NCBI GenBank assembly: GCA_963839475.1
Contig: CAWIVH010000017.1
Coordinates: 806,001-870,000, forward strand
Origin: CAWIVH01 sp963839475
Lineage (GTDB): Bacteria; Acidobacteriota; UBA6911
Direction of reading: 5' to 3'
DNA: 64,000 nucleotides
Shown: piece by piece, positions 1-9,097 of the stretch
Position numbering within the stretch: position 1 is the stretch's first letter
How the letters are laid out: each line of letters begins with the position of its first letter
Made by a program: the position numbers and the translations under genes
Notes under the pieces: model-generated
The model's database searches: none
What the model saw: the letters and a program-made list of their open reading frames with translations, nothing else
What the model was told of the DNA's origin: nothing

Positions 1-208
1 CGAATGGGCAGCTCTGAAAGTTAAATCGCTTGCCCTCTGCCAACCGGAAGGATCACAATATGTTTGAACAGCAGTCCTGTAAATGCCACAGGGAGATTGG
101 CTCCTGTAAACCAACCTGGAGGCGGGCCAGGGCCGCTCGGCAGCCCCGCTCCGGATATTGACAGAGTTCTGTATCTCCTGGAATGAAGCTCTCCCGCAAG
201 GAGGCATC
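1..208. other. Leading intergenic stretch
   Basis: No convincing coding sequence is visible before the first gene. The last bases, around 198-204, carry a strong AAGGAGG ribosome binding site for the gene starting at 209. Confidence 0.5.
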
Positions 209-1081
209 ATGCATTCCAGCGAGCATAGGGACCTATCCAGAAGGAGTTTTCTACAGTATGGCGTCGCGTGCATGGCACGCCCCTGGATACCGTCATGCCA
301 GACCATATCCGCACAGGAACGGCTTCGCTCCATGCCCCGAATCCCAATAGGCCTGCAGCTTTACTCCGTTCGGAAAGAATGCGCCATCGATCTTTTTGGC
401 ACCATCGCCGCGATAGCCGAAATCGGATACCAGGGGGTCGAGTTTTCCGGCTTTTATGACCTGGATGCAGCGGAATGGCAGGAAATGCTGGCTTCCAACG
501 GCCTTGCTTGCTGCGGTGCCCATGTTGAACTGGCCGGTTTACTCGGCGAAAGCCTTAGAGGAACCATTCAATTCCACAGGACACTGGGAAACAGGTTTCT
601 TATCGTGCCAAGCTTGCCGCGCGAGCGAATCCTTACGCACCAGGCCTGGCAGGAAACCGCCCGCCTTTTTGATACACTATCGGATGAGTTGCGGCCTTTC
701 GGTATCCGGGTGGGGTACCACAACCACACTTCGGAATTCAGGGTGATGGACGAAGATTCGCCATGGGACACCTTTTTTGCCGGCACCTATCCGGAGGTGG
801 TGATGCAGCTGGACATTGGTAACGCGCTGGCGGGCGGCGTCGACCCCATTGCCTTGCTTAAGCGTTATCCGGGAAGGGCAGCGACTGTCCATATCAAGGA
901 GTACTCGAAGAACAATCCCAGAGCCCTCATTGGCGAAGGCGATGTAAACTGGGAGGCAGTCTTTGAACTCCTCAGTAACGGCGGAACCGAATGGGGTATC
1001 GTCGAATACGAATACGCGGGAACGCCGTCGTTGGATAGCGCGGCGCGCTGCCTGGATTATCTGCGCCGAATGGGATGGTAG
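209..1081 (+). CDS. Tat-exported sugar phosphate isomerase/epimerase (xylose-isomerase-like TIM barrel)
   Basis: A 290-residue protein of the AP-endonuclease-2/xylose-isomerase-like TIM-barrel superfamily. The start at 209 is preferred over an in-frame upstream start at 158 because AAGGAGG lies 4-5 bases before it and the twin-arginine leader (SRRSFLQ) then falls at the N-terminus, as in exported relatives. Family landmarks are 'IGLQLYSVR' at the first strand, 'YHNHTSEF' (metal-site region), 'LDIGNALAGGVDP' and 'VHIKEY' near the end. These proteins isomerise or epimerise sugars or inositols using a divalent metal; the exact substrate cannot be read from sequence. The Tat leader implies folding in the cytoplasm before export. 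The next gene also has a Tat leader and the same strand, 131 bases away. Confidence 0.9.
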   Translation: MHSSEHRDLSRRSFLQYGVACMARPWIPSCQTISAQERLRSMPRIPIGLQLYSVRKECAIDLFGTIAAIAEIGYQGVEFSGFYDLDAAEWQEMLASNGLACCGAHVELAGLLGESLRGTIQFHRTLGNRFLIVPSLPRERILTHQAWQETARLFDTLSDELRPFGIRVGYHNHTSEFRVMDEDSPWDTFFAGTYPEVVMQLDIGNALAGGVDPIALLKRYPGRAATVHIKEYSKNNPRALIGEGDVNWEAVFELLSNGGTEWGIVEYEYAGTPSLDSAARCLDYLRRMGW

Positions 1082-1212
1082 TCCGCCTTACGTCCGATGG
1101 TATATTTCCGCATAGCTGCTCGGGCCGGGATACAGAAACAAATGAGGCGTTCCGCCCGTTGAATCTCCCCGGCGAATGGAGTCATTTCTCCCTCTGAGGC
1201 CAAAGAGAATGC

Positions 1213-2148
1213 ATGCATAAATCCAGGAGATCTTTTCTTCTTCAGGCGAGTGCCGGCCTTGCTTCCCTGCAAATCAAAGTCGTTCCTGCCCAGGAAACAT
1301 CCTCCCGGACGCGGCTGATCCTGTTGGGAACCGCCGGAGGTCCGACGCCCAAAAAAACCCGCTCGGCCCCGGCCCAAGTCATCGTGTCCGGCAAGGCTGC
1401 CTATGTCGTCGATTGCGGCAATGGTGTGGCGCGACAACTGGCTCTCGCAGGAATCACTCTCGGAAGTCTCCGCCATATCTTCCTTACGCACCATCACAGC
1501 GACCACAATGCCGACTACGGGACACTTCTTCTCCTGGCGTGGAGTTCAGGTCTTCGATCCGCCGTCGACACCTGGGGCCCGCCGCCCCTCAAACAAATCA
1601 CCCGTGCCTTTTTCGAAATGAGCGCTGCGGACATCAAAGTCCGAATCCGCGATGAGGGAAATCCTCCGCTTGAGCCTCTTGTTCATGTTCACGAGGTTTC
1701 AAAGACGGGTTACGTCATGAATGATGGTGTTTTACGCGTCCGTTGCGCGGCTGTAAGCCATCCTCTCGTCAGTCCGGCACTCGCCTATCGATTCGATGGG
1801 CCGGATCGTTCCATTGTGATCTCTGGTGATACGGCACCTTCGTCCGACCTGATTGACCTCGCGCACGGGGCCGATGTGCTCGTTCACGAAGTGTTGTATC
1901 GGCCGGCCGTCGATGCGATCGCAGGCTCGGCTCCTGGATCCGAGCGCCTGAAGAAGCACCTGATCGATAGTCACACTTCCCTCGAAGATGTGGGGCGGAT
2001 TGCTGCCGCGGCCGAGGTGAAAACGCTGGTCCTATCCCATTTTGTGCCTTCGGAAAATCCCCCGATCCCTGATGATGTCTGGCTTTCCGGAGTTAAAGCC
2101 AATTTCAAAGGGAACGTAGTCGTCGGCCGGGATCTGCTTGAAATCTGA
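1213..2148 (+). CDS. Tat-exported MBL-fold metallo-hydrolase (RNase Z/arylsulfatase-like)
   Basis: A 311-residue protein with a short Tat leader (KSRRSFLLQ) followed by a metallo-beta-lactamase fold. The zinc motif HHHSDH is at about residues 94-99, and later ligands fit 'VSGDTAPSSDLIDLA' and 'LSHF'. The profile resembles the RNase Z/atsA-type branch of MBL hydrolases, whose exported members act on small esters or sulfates. A tRNA-processing role is unlikely given the export signal. It sits alone on the strand after the TIM-barrel gene and may share its transcript. The substrate is unknown. Confidence 0.85.
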   Translation: MHKSRRSFLLQASAGLASLQIKVVPAQETSSRTRLILLGTAGGPTPKKTRSAPAQVIVSGKAAYVVDCGNGVARQLALAGITLGSLRHIFLTHHHSDHNADYGTLLLLAWSSGLRSAVDTWGPPPLKQITRAFFEMSAADIKVRIRDEGNPPLEPLVHVHEVSKTGYVMNDGVLRVRCAAVSHPLVSPALAYRFDGPDRSIVISGDTAPSSDLIDLAHGADVLVHEVLYRPAVDAIAGSAPGSERLKKHLIDSHTSLEDVGRIAAAAEVKTLVLSHFVPSENPPIPDDVWLSGVKANFKGNVVVGRDLLEI

Positions 2149-2517
2149 GATCCCTATTTCATGATGAGGTAACGTATTTCCCGGGTGCGGTTTGGTGCCA
2201 TGCTAAAAGCACGTTCTGCCGGCCGCTCGAATTGCTCGCGGATTGGCACTCCAGCTTTGGCGCCGGGACCGTCGATAACCGCTTTGCGGCAGCCGTGACA
2301 TTCAATCTTGGCCGTCCAAAAGGCTTGTTCCAATGAGACTGTCCTGCTGGTGAAAATAGAAAATCATGACCCGGGGAGGGAGAGGCCTGGGTTCAAACCT
2401 CCCCGAATTGGATCGATGAGGTTCAGACAATTATTTTTGACCATTTGCCGGCAATCGGATTCAAAATAGGATCGGATCGATGCAACGGTGGTTGAACTTA
2501 TTCCAAGGAGCCATGCC
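2149..2517. other. Intergenic region with a possible C-terminal gene remnant
   Basis: The region before the repeat protein gene has no complete gene. It holds one candidate remnant, annotated separately. AAGGAG at 2505-2510 is the ribosome binding site of the following gene. Confidence 0.5.
2223..2336 (+). pseudogene. Possible C-terminal remnant of an outer-membrane-type protein
   Basis: An open stretch of about 37 codons ending in TGA reads like the last strands of a beta-barrel protein (pattern 'DNRFAAAVTFNLGR' before the stop), with no start codon or upstream body. This is a judgement on amino-acid pattern only, and the stretch could be chance. Confidence 0.25.
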
Positions 2518-4725
2518 ATGTTACGAAGGTCAATTCAGTGTTTGCTTCTTTCTTGCGTGTTGCCCGCCGCAGGATTCGGGCAGGCTTCAGACTCTCACCA
2601 AATACCGGCCCAGGCCGAGTCCGCCCAGATCCTGGTGACGGCCAACGCCAGCTTCGAGCGAGTGCTTTTCACCTCGCTGAGCATGGTTCGCGGAATGCGG
2701 CTGGAAGTCATGAACCTGGCAGGCGACCGCGTTTTCGACTCGGCGTTCCGTGAAGGCAATTTGCTGGAGTGGAATCTCGAAGACGAATCGGGCCACCGGC
2801 TCCCCGATGGTCTCTACGGCTGTCTGGTCTCGGTAAAAAATCTCCGCGGCAGGTCTGTTCAACGGCACGGAGCTCTCTGGTTGCGGGAAGGACAGCCGCA
2901 GTTTGGAGAGACGTTGAAAAGCGATTCAGAATCAGCTGTTGACTCCGCGACTATCGATGATTTCGCCGTCCTGGAAGACAGCGGCCCCCCCGTCGTTCAA
3001 GCGGTCCACGATGGCAAGACCGGCCGAATCATCAGCGGTAGAGGGGGAGTGAGTTTCCGAACTGGAGACCCGTTTTCGGGCAAAGATATCGGTCATATGA
3101 AGTTGACGGAAGATGGAAAGCTGGGAATCGGAGTCGAGGAGCCGGCAGCGACACTCGATGTCGCAGGCACCATCAAGGCATCGGAGGGATTCCAGTTTTC
3201 CGACGGTACGGTACTTAAAATCGAAGGCGGGCAGCCGGTACTGGTGAGTCAGAATTCCACTGAAGACCGCGGGGGAATGTCGGGAGCCGGAAGCCAATCC
3301 ACCAGAGTCCTGGCAACTTCAGGTAGCATGGCGGCGATGCTCGCCTCGGGAGGCGGCCCGGTAAAACAGTCAGGATCCGAAGTAGGAACGCCCTACTACA
3401 ATACTCTCTACGGTGTCGAAGCCGGAGCTGCTTTAACTACGGATGGAATTGGAAACACATTCATCGGGTACCAAGCCGGACACGCTTCCACTGACGGAGA
3501 TCTCAACTCATTCTTCGGTTCCCAAGCCGGATACAGCAACACCACGGGCAGCTTCAATTCGTTCCTCGGAATGAACGCCGGCTGGTCCAATACGACGGGA
3601 GACAATAACACCTTCGTTGGTCACCATAACGGCTCTAACAATACCACGGGCGACAGCAATTCATTTTTCGGTGTCGGCTCCGGAGAAAAAAACACGACCG
3701 GAGTTCATAACTCCTTCATCGGCAGCGGGGCTGGCTACGCCAACACTTCCGGCAGCTACAACTCGAGTGTCGGCTATTGGGCCGGCACCCTTAATACCAC
3801 GGAAGATTACAACAACTTTTTTGGAGCCTACTCCGAAGGTGCTGCCGGAATTTCCAATGCCACTGCCATCGGGTACAGGGCGAAGGTGACTCGGAGCGAC
3901 TCCCTCGTTCTCGGCGGCATTAACGGTGTCAACGGAGCCCTTAGAGACACCTTTGTCGGTATCGGCACAACAGCCCCGGACCGCCAGTTGGTGGTCGAGG
4001 GCTCGCAAGCCCTGGCGCGATTTAGCCGATACCACGACACAGGTGGAGAAATCGCAAACACCTATGCTCCCGCATTCCTGTTTGAACGGGGAAGGGGAAG
4101 TTCGCTCTACCCGCAGGACATACAGGAAAACGACTATCTCGGAAAGTTCCAATTCAGAGGCCGGGTCAATGGGGTTATGCGGGAGTATGGAGCGTTGACG
4201 TTTGTTGCGGCCGACACCGCGCAAAATGGACGCCTTGCTTTTGTGGACCGCGATTTGACGACGGAGCGTGTGTCCTTCCTTAATACGGGCAATGTTGGAA
4301 TCGGGACCTCAAGTCCGGCCGAACGCCTCCACGTGGTCGGGAATGTCAAGGTAACCGGTTCGATCAGTTCCGGCGTCTCCGGCGTTGAAATCCCGGACTA
4401 TGTCTTCGAGCCCGGGTACAGGATGCTGCCGCTGGAAGACCTGGAAAAATTCCTCGCCACGGAGAAGCATCTTCCCAACGTGCCGCCGGCTGAGGAAATA
4501 AAGGAAAAAGGCTTGAATCTGACTGAATTCCAGATGAAGCTGCTCGAAAAGGTCGAGGAACTGACCCTTTACACCGTACAGCAGGCGAAAACGAATCGGG
4601 AACAGCAGACTGCAAAGAACTCGGAAATCTCCGCCCTCAGGCAGCAGAACGCAGCTCTCAACGCCCGCCTGTCTGCCTTGGAACAGGCGCTTGAGCGGCT
4701 AACGCAGGCTGAAGGGAAAAAATAA
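2518..4725 (+). CDS. Secreted repeat protein with FlgD-like domain, 17-residue repeats and C-terminal coiled coil (tail-fibre/adhesin-like)
   Basis: A 735-residue protein. The ATG at 2518 is chosen because AAGGAG lies 7 bases upstream and a clean signal peptide follows (about residues 1-22). Residues ~35-130 resemble the FlgD/T9SS-type Ig domain ('WNLEDESGHRLPDGLYGC'). Residues ~310-428 are seven consecutive 17-residue repeats of the form GxxN[ST]FxGxxAGxxNTT, with an eighth degenerate unit. Residues ~630-735 match the tail seen on many tail-fibre-like proteins ('LEKFLATEKHLPNVP' then a coiled coil rich in E, Q and K). Such architectures are found on surface adhesins or fibres; whether it trimerises is an inference. 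No endosialidase chaperone motif was identified. Confidence 0.8.
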   Translation: MLRRSIQCLLLSCVLPAAGFGQASDSHQIPAQAESAQILVTANASFERVLFTSLSMVRGMRLEVMNLAGDRVFDSAFREGNLLEWNLEDESGHRLPDGLYGCLVSVKNLRGRSVQRHGALWLREGQPQFGETLKSDSESAVDSATIDDFAVLEDSGPPVVQAVHDGKTGRIISGRGGVSFRTGDPFSGKDIGHMKLTEDGKLGIGVEEPAATLDVAGTIKASEGFQFSDGTVLKIEGGQPVLVSQNSTEDRGGMSGAGSQSTRVLATSGSMAAMLASGGGPVKQSGSEVGTPYYNTLYGVEAGAALTTDGIGNTFIGYQAGHASTDGDLNSFFGSQAGYSNTTGSFNSFLGMNAGWSNTTGDNNTFVGHHNGSNNTTGDSNSFFGVGSGEKNTTGVHNSFIGSGAGYANTSGSYNSSVGYWAGTLNTTEDYNNFFGAYSEGAAGISNATAIGYRAKVTRSDSLVLGGINGVNGALRDTFVGIGTTAPDRQLVVEGSQALARFSRYHDTGGEIANTYAPAFLFERGRGSSLYPQDIQENDYLGKFQFRGRVNGVMREYGALTFVAADTAQNGRLAFVDRDLTTERVSFLNTGNVGIGTSSPAERLHVVGNVKVTGSISSGVSGVEIPDYVFEPGYRMLPLEDLEKFLATEKHLPNVPPAEEIKEKGLNLTEFQMKLLEKVEELTLYTVQQAKTNREQQTAKNSEISALRQQNAALNARLSALEQALERLTQAEGKK
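3445..3801 (+). repeat. Seven tandem 51-nt repeats encoding 17-residue units
   Basis: Seven in-frame units of exactly 51 nt, each encoding G-x-x-N-[ST]-[FS]-x-G-x-x-[AGN]-G-x-x-N-T-T or a close variant. An eighth, diverged unit follows. The units are conserved in protein but varied in DNA, so they are old and under selection for structure, probably a beta-roll. Confidence 0.85.
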
Positions 4726-4785
4726 GTCCGATTATTCGGAGGGCTGCCGGCAAAAGACAGGAGCAACTGCGACAAGGTAAAGCGC

Positions 4786-5718
4786 ATGGATCGAGCGAAC
4801 GCGCCTTCTTCTGCCCTACCCGGCGGATCCGGGAGGCTCACAAAACGCCCAGTTCGGAGATTCCTTCCCTACCTGGCTTTGGCTTTTGGTGTGATGGCCC
4901 TGGGAATGTCCGCCATTCTTGTCAAATGGGCTAACGCCCCCGGCGCTGTAAGCGGATTCTACCGCATGGGCATCGCAGCCGCAGTTCTGGCCCTCCCTTT
5001 TGGTATGCAGGTTCGGCGCCGAGGGAAGCCGTCGACTCGTCACGCCCTTTTTGCCGTGCTGGGAGGAGTCTTTTTTGCGTTGGATCTTGCTTCTTGGAAC
5101 ACGGCTTTGTTGATCACATCGGCCGCCAGCGCGACTTTTTTGGGCAGCAGTTCTCCTCTTTGGGTCGGCCTCGGCACTCTGGTGTTGTTCCGAAGAAAAC
5201 TGGGTGCGGCTTTCTGGGGCGGAACACTTTTGGCAACGTTCGGCGCCATCATTATTCTTGGCCGTGACTTCATGCTCCATCCCGATTTCGGCAAAGGCGA
5301 TTTATTGGGAGTAGCCGCGGGGTTATTCTACGGCATGTTTTTTCTGGCTGCGGAGCGGGCGCGGGAAAAACTCACGGCATTGGCGGCACTCTGGATCTCA
5401 GTTTTCAGCAGCATGATCGTGCTGCTTGGACTGGCCCTGATCCAGGGGCAGCCGCTGACCGGATATCCTCCGCAAACCTATTCCAGCCTGATTGCGCTGG
5501 CATTGTGGGTGCAGGTTGTCGGCTGGTTTGTGATCAACTATGCCCTGGGACACATGCCGGCGTCGATTGTCTCGACCACACTGCTCGGCCAACCGGTTCT
5601 CACCGCCGTTCTGGCAGTTCCACTTTTGGGACAGCCGCTCGGTTTCATTCAAACCTGCGGTGGTGCGATAACCTTGGCCGGCATTCTCGTCGCCCATCGT
5701 TTCTCGGCTAGAAGCTGA
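4786..5718 (+). CDS. EamA/DMT-family transporter
   Basis: A 310-residue hydrophobic protein with two homologous halves and about ten predicted membrane segments, the standard layout of the drug/metabolite transporter superfamily. The first half begins 'YLALAFGVMALGMSAILVKW'. The second half ends 'GGAITLAGILVAHRF', typical of EamA repeats. Length matches the family (about 300). It starts 60 bases after the repeat-protein gene, so cotranscription is possible. Substrate not inferable; family members export metabolites or amino acids. Confidence 0.9.
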   Translation: MDRANAPSSALPGGSGRLTKRPVRRFLPYLALAFGVMALGMSAILVKWANAPGAVSGFYRMGIAAAVLALPFGMQVRRRGKPSTRHALFAVLGGVFFALDLASWNTALLITSAASATFLGSSSPLWVGLGTLVLFRRKLGAAFWGGTLLATFGAIIILGRDFMLHPDFGKGDLLGVAAGLFYGMFFLAAERAREKLTALAALWISVFSSMIVLLGLALIQGQPLTGYPPQTYSSLIALALWVQVVGWFVINYALGHMPASIVSTTLLGQPVLTAVLAVPLLGQPLGFIQTCGGAITLAGILVAHRFSARS

Positions 5719-6166
5719 CGGCACCGCTTCTTTGCCTTTGCCGTTGATTGGTGGAAGTGAGAACCTGATCATTTCACAGTTAACATCGGTCCATGTCGAT
5801 CGAGCCTGCAATTTCAATAGGGGCGCAATCCCGGGCCTATTAGCTTTGTTTAAAAAGCATCGAACACCAGGCGGCGGGATCTGCGAACCGGCCGGATGAT
5901 TTGATAGGTCTAGATTTCCCTAACCTGCTGCAGAGCAGGGACGTGCCAATGTCCGACTGCATGCTCCCAAAACAAAGCACTACAGGCCCTGCTTTCCCCT
6001 GCCGATAATAGATGAGTAATATTTAACCAATACCGAGATTCGCTCTGTTTTGAGCGGGGCGAAGTCAGAGCTATCCCAGGAGCTCACTTCTCCCGGATTG
6101 AAAACACAAAGCCCTCTGACGGCCGTATCGCGAAATCGAGCGTCAGAAGAACCAAAGGAATTCCGT
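5719..6166. other. Intergenic region before the histidine kinase
   Basis: No coding sequence, tRNA or clear terminator seen. In-frame codons upstream of 6167 keep the kinase frame open from about 6050, but a ribosome binding site is only clear just before 6167. Confidence 0.5.
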
Positions 6167-9070
6167 ATGGGGAGCTCAACCATGGAGGCATCCGCGGCAA
6201 ATGCCGGAAGGTTACCCGGCGAGGTGCGGCTGGCTCGAAAGCCCTGGTATGATGTCCGCCCTTATGCCGTAGTAGTTATATATCTTGCGCTCTTTTCAGT
6301 CCTGTCCCTGGGCGTGCGATTCCTGGGAGGATCCTCAGCACTCAACCACGTGCATCTTCCTGCTGGATTGAGCATTGGTCTTCTCCTCCTTTACGGCCTG
6401 GGTTACGCGCCCGTTGTTCTGCTTGCTTGTCTTGCGGACAGCTTATGGCTTCATCCGGTCGCCGGACCATTCCCGCTCATTGCTCTGATTTGCCTTCTCC
6501 AGACTGGGATCCTGGCATCCGGAGCCGGCATCCTGAGGCGCCTCTGCTCAGGACCTCAAGTCAGTCTGAAATATGGCCGGGATGTCGCGAAATTCATGGC
6601 GGCGGCGATGCTGATTTCGATTGGACTAGCGTTGGTAACAGTGGGTGGGGCCCTGTTCCAGGGATCTCTTCAATGGCTTAATGCGCATGCCTCATTGGTT
6701 GCGGATGTCATCGGGTTTGCCACCGGCATACTGACCATTACTCCATTCCTATTGATTCATGCCGGGCCTCGTCTTGAGGAGCTCTTGCTCGAATTTAGTG
6801 GTGAAAGACCGGCGTCGGCACAGTACCTCCGCGGTCGCTGGATGGACAATCCGGCAACCGTGTTTGTCCTTTCCATCGTAGGACTGCTTGGCATCATTTT
6901 CTGGTTGATGCTCGGCCAGGGCATGTCTCAGATCCCCCACGTTTTCCTCCTGCTGTCCCTGCCGCTGATCTGGGTTGCCCTCCAGCGTGGTCTGGAAGGG
7001 CTGTCCATCGTGGTTCCAGTGCTGGCTGCCATAACTATGATCGCATTTTCCCGCTACGCTTCTGCAGCGGCGGCCAGCGGCTCGCTGCAGTTAATCATGC
7101 TCATCGCCTTCTTCAACGCCTATATGATCGGCAGCGGCGTAACTCAGCTAAGGGTGACGGATCTGCAATTAGTACGCAGGGACGCGATTATCGATGCCGT
7201 GGCATACGCCGCTCAGGAATTCGAAGGCAAGGGTGGTTGGGAAGGCGGAGTTCAGGAGGTTATGAGAAGGCTGGGGGAAGCAACTTCGGTCACCCGCGTC
7301 TTCATCACCGACAAACGAACGTCTGAAAAGAGCGACAAGTCGGAAAGCACTTGGCAATACGAATGGACCATGCCCGGACTCGTCACGGAACAGAATGACC
7401 GAAGGATGCTGAATCTGCTGAGGGAACAGCTGATCGAAGATCATGCAAACGTATTTGCAGCGGGGCAGTCCACCCTTTTCTTTACCAAAAATATGGATCA
7501 CACCAAACGCGAGATGCTGGAGGCGCTCGGCGTTCGTTCGATGGTGATCGTTCCCATGTTTGTCGACCGCCAGTGGTGGGGTTGCCTGGGGCTCGAGCAG
7601 TGCTTCGTGGACCGGGACTGGCCGGCTTCTGAGCGGGACGGGCTGAAGATGGCGGCACAAATCCTGGGAACGCTTATCGCAAGTGTCCGAGTGGAATTGC
7701 AGTTCCGCCAACTGACCGGCAACATACAAGCCGTATTCTGGATCTCCTCTCCCGATGGATACGCCAAGCAATATGTAAGCCCAGGTTACGAAGAGGTATG
7801 GGGCAGAAGCTGCTCCAATCTCCAACGCGCGCCCCGATCCTGGCTGGAGGCCATACACAGTGAGGACCAACCCCGGGTATGCGAGGCACTCATCAAACTG
7901 GCCTGGGGAGAGTATGACGAAGAGTATCGCGTGGTTCGCCCGGACCTGTCCGTCCGCTGGGTGCGCGACCGGGCCTTCCCCGTGCGCGACAAGGCGGGAC
8001 AGGTCTACAGAATCGTCGGAATCGCGGAAGACATCACCAAGCAGAAAAAAACGGAGCAACAGCTTCGCACCGCCACCACCATGCTCTCAAGCCTTATCGA
8101 TCACCTCCAGTCGGGAGTGGTGGTCGAAGACGACAACCGCCACATCATGCACGTCAACCAGGCCTTTAACGATATGTTCGCCGTCCCGGTCCCCCCGGTG
8201 GCGCTGTTCGGTGTAGACTCGAGGCTGCTCTACCTTCAGCCCCCCACCTTCGCCGAACGTATCGAACAGGTCATACAGTCCCGGACTCCGATCCTCGGAG
8301 AAGAGCTCCAGTGGCAGGATCGGATTTTCATACGCAATTATGTCCCCCTTTCGGTGGGTGAGGATCATCACTATCACCTCTGGCAATATCAGGACATCAC
8401 CGACGGCCGACGCGCCGAGGAACAGATCAAATCCTCTCTGAAAGAAAAAGAGGTTTTGCTGAAGGAGATCCATCACCGCGTAAAGAACAATCTCCAAATC
8501 ATCTGCAGCCTGTTGAGCCTGCAGGCCAGTGAAAGCAGAGACGACCCCAAGGCTGAACAGGTGCTCAAAGAAAGCCAGAATCGCATCAAAGCAATGGCGC
8601 TGATCCACGAGCGCTTCTATCAATCCAGGGACCTGGCCAAAATCGACTTCGAAGGTTACGTCAGGAACCTGACAGGACATTTGTTGAAGTCGTACAAGGG
8701 CAGTTCCGCTGCCATCCGGCTGAACCTCGACGTCCAGCCGGTGCCAATGAACTTCGATGTGGCGATTCCTTGCGGGCTGATTATTAACGAGCTGGTATCA
8801 AACTCTCTGAAATACGCTTTTCCCAAAGATAATGGCAAATTCAGTGCTGGCGATATCTGGATCCGGTTCGCCGATGAAAACAACCAGACGCTCCGGCTCA
8901 CGATCCGTGACAACGGTGTCGGATTCCCGGAAGACGCCGATCCGGAGGACAGTGAATCGTTGGGGCTGAAGCTGGTGAAGAGTCTAACCGAGCAACTCGG
9001 CGGCTCGATCTACTACACCTACTCCAGCGGATTCCAGACCGATATCATAATCCCTAAGCACAGGGTTTGA
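6167..9070 (+). CDS. Membrane sensor histidine kinase (MASE1-GAF-PAS-PAS-HisKA_2-HATPase)
   Basis: About 967 residues from ATG 6167, preceded by AAAGGAA; an earlier in-frame start at 6050 is possible. Residues ~20-300 form a multi-span MASE1-type sensor. Next come a GAF-like domain (~315-510), a PAS ending 'VGIAEDITKQKK', a second PAS-like region, then a HisKA_2 phosphoacceptor 'EIHHRVKNNLQII' and a HATPase_c domain with N-box 'INELVSNSLKYAF' and G-box 'DNGVGFPED'. This is the HisKA_2/HWE-type class that often signals to single-domain or output-bearing response regulators. The gene 27 bases downstream encodes a receiver protein, its likely partner. The ligand is unknown. Confidence 0.92.
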   Translation: MGSSTMEASAANAGRLPGEVRLARKPWYDVRPYAVVVIYLALFSVLSLGVRFLGGSSALNHVHLPAGLSIGLLLLYGLGYAPVVLLACLADSLWLHPVAGPFPLIALICLLQTGILASGAGILRRLCSGPQVSLKYGRDVAKFMAAAMLISIGLALVTVGGALFQGSLQWLNAHASLVADVIGFATGILTITPFLLIHAGPRLEELLLEFSGERPASAQYLRGRWMDNPATVFVLSIVGLLGIIFWLMLGQGMSQIPHVFLLLSLPLIWVALQRGLEGLSIVVPVLAAITMIAFSRYASAAAASGSLQLIMLIAFFNAYMIGSGVTQLRVTDLQLVRRDAIIDAVAYAAQEFEGKGGWEGGVQEVMRRLGEATSVTRVFITDKRTSEKSDKSESTWQYEWTMPGLVTEQNDRRMLNLLREQLIEDHANVFAAGQSTLFFTKNMDHTKREMLEALGVRSMVIVPMFVDRQWWGCLGLEQCFVDRDWPASERDGLKMAAQILGTLIASVRVELQFRQLTGNIQAVFWISSPDGYAKQYVSPGYEEVWGRSCSNLQRAPRSWLEAIHSEDQPRVCEALIKLAWGEYDEEYRVVRPDLSVRWVRDRAFPVRDKAGQVYRIVGIAEDITKQKKTEQQLRTATTMLSSLIDHLQSGVVVEDDNRHIMHVNQAFNDMFAVPVPPVALFGVDSRLLYLQPPTFAERIEQVIQSRTPILGEELQWQDRIFIRNYVPLSVGEDHHYHLWQYQDITDGRRAEEQIKSSLKEKEVLLKEIHHRVKNNLQIICSLLSLQASESRDDPKAEQVLKESQNRIKAMALIHERFYQSRDLAKIDFEGYVRNLTGHLLKSYKGSSAAIRLNLDVQPVPMNFDVAIPCGLIINELVSNSLKYAFPKDNGKFSAGDIWIRFADENNQTLRLTIRDNGVGFPEDADPEDSESLGLKLVKSLTEQLGGSIYYTYSSGFQTDIIIPKHRV

Positions 9071-9097
9071 TGCGGTCTCAAAACCCATGAGGCAAAA

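Noticed and set aside
7169..8059. 296-codon open frame antisense to the histidine kinase
   Set aside because: No recognisable domain and fully inside a strongly supported gene.
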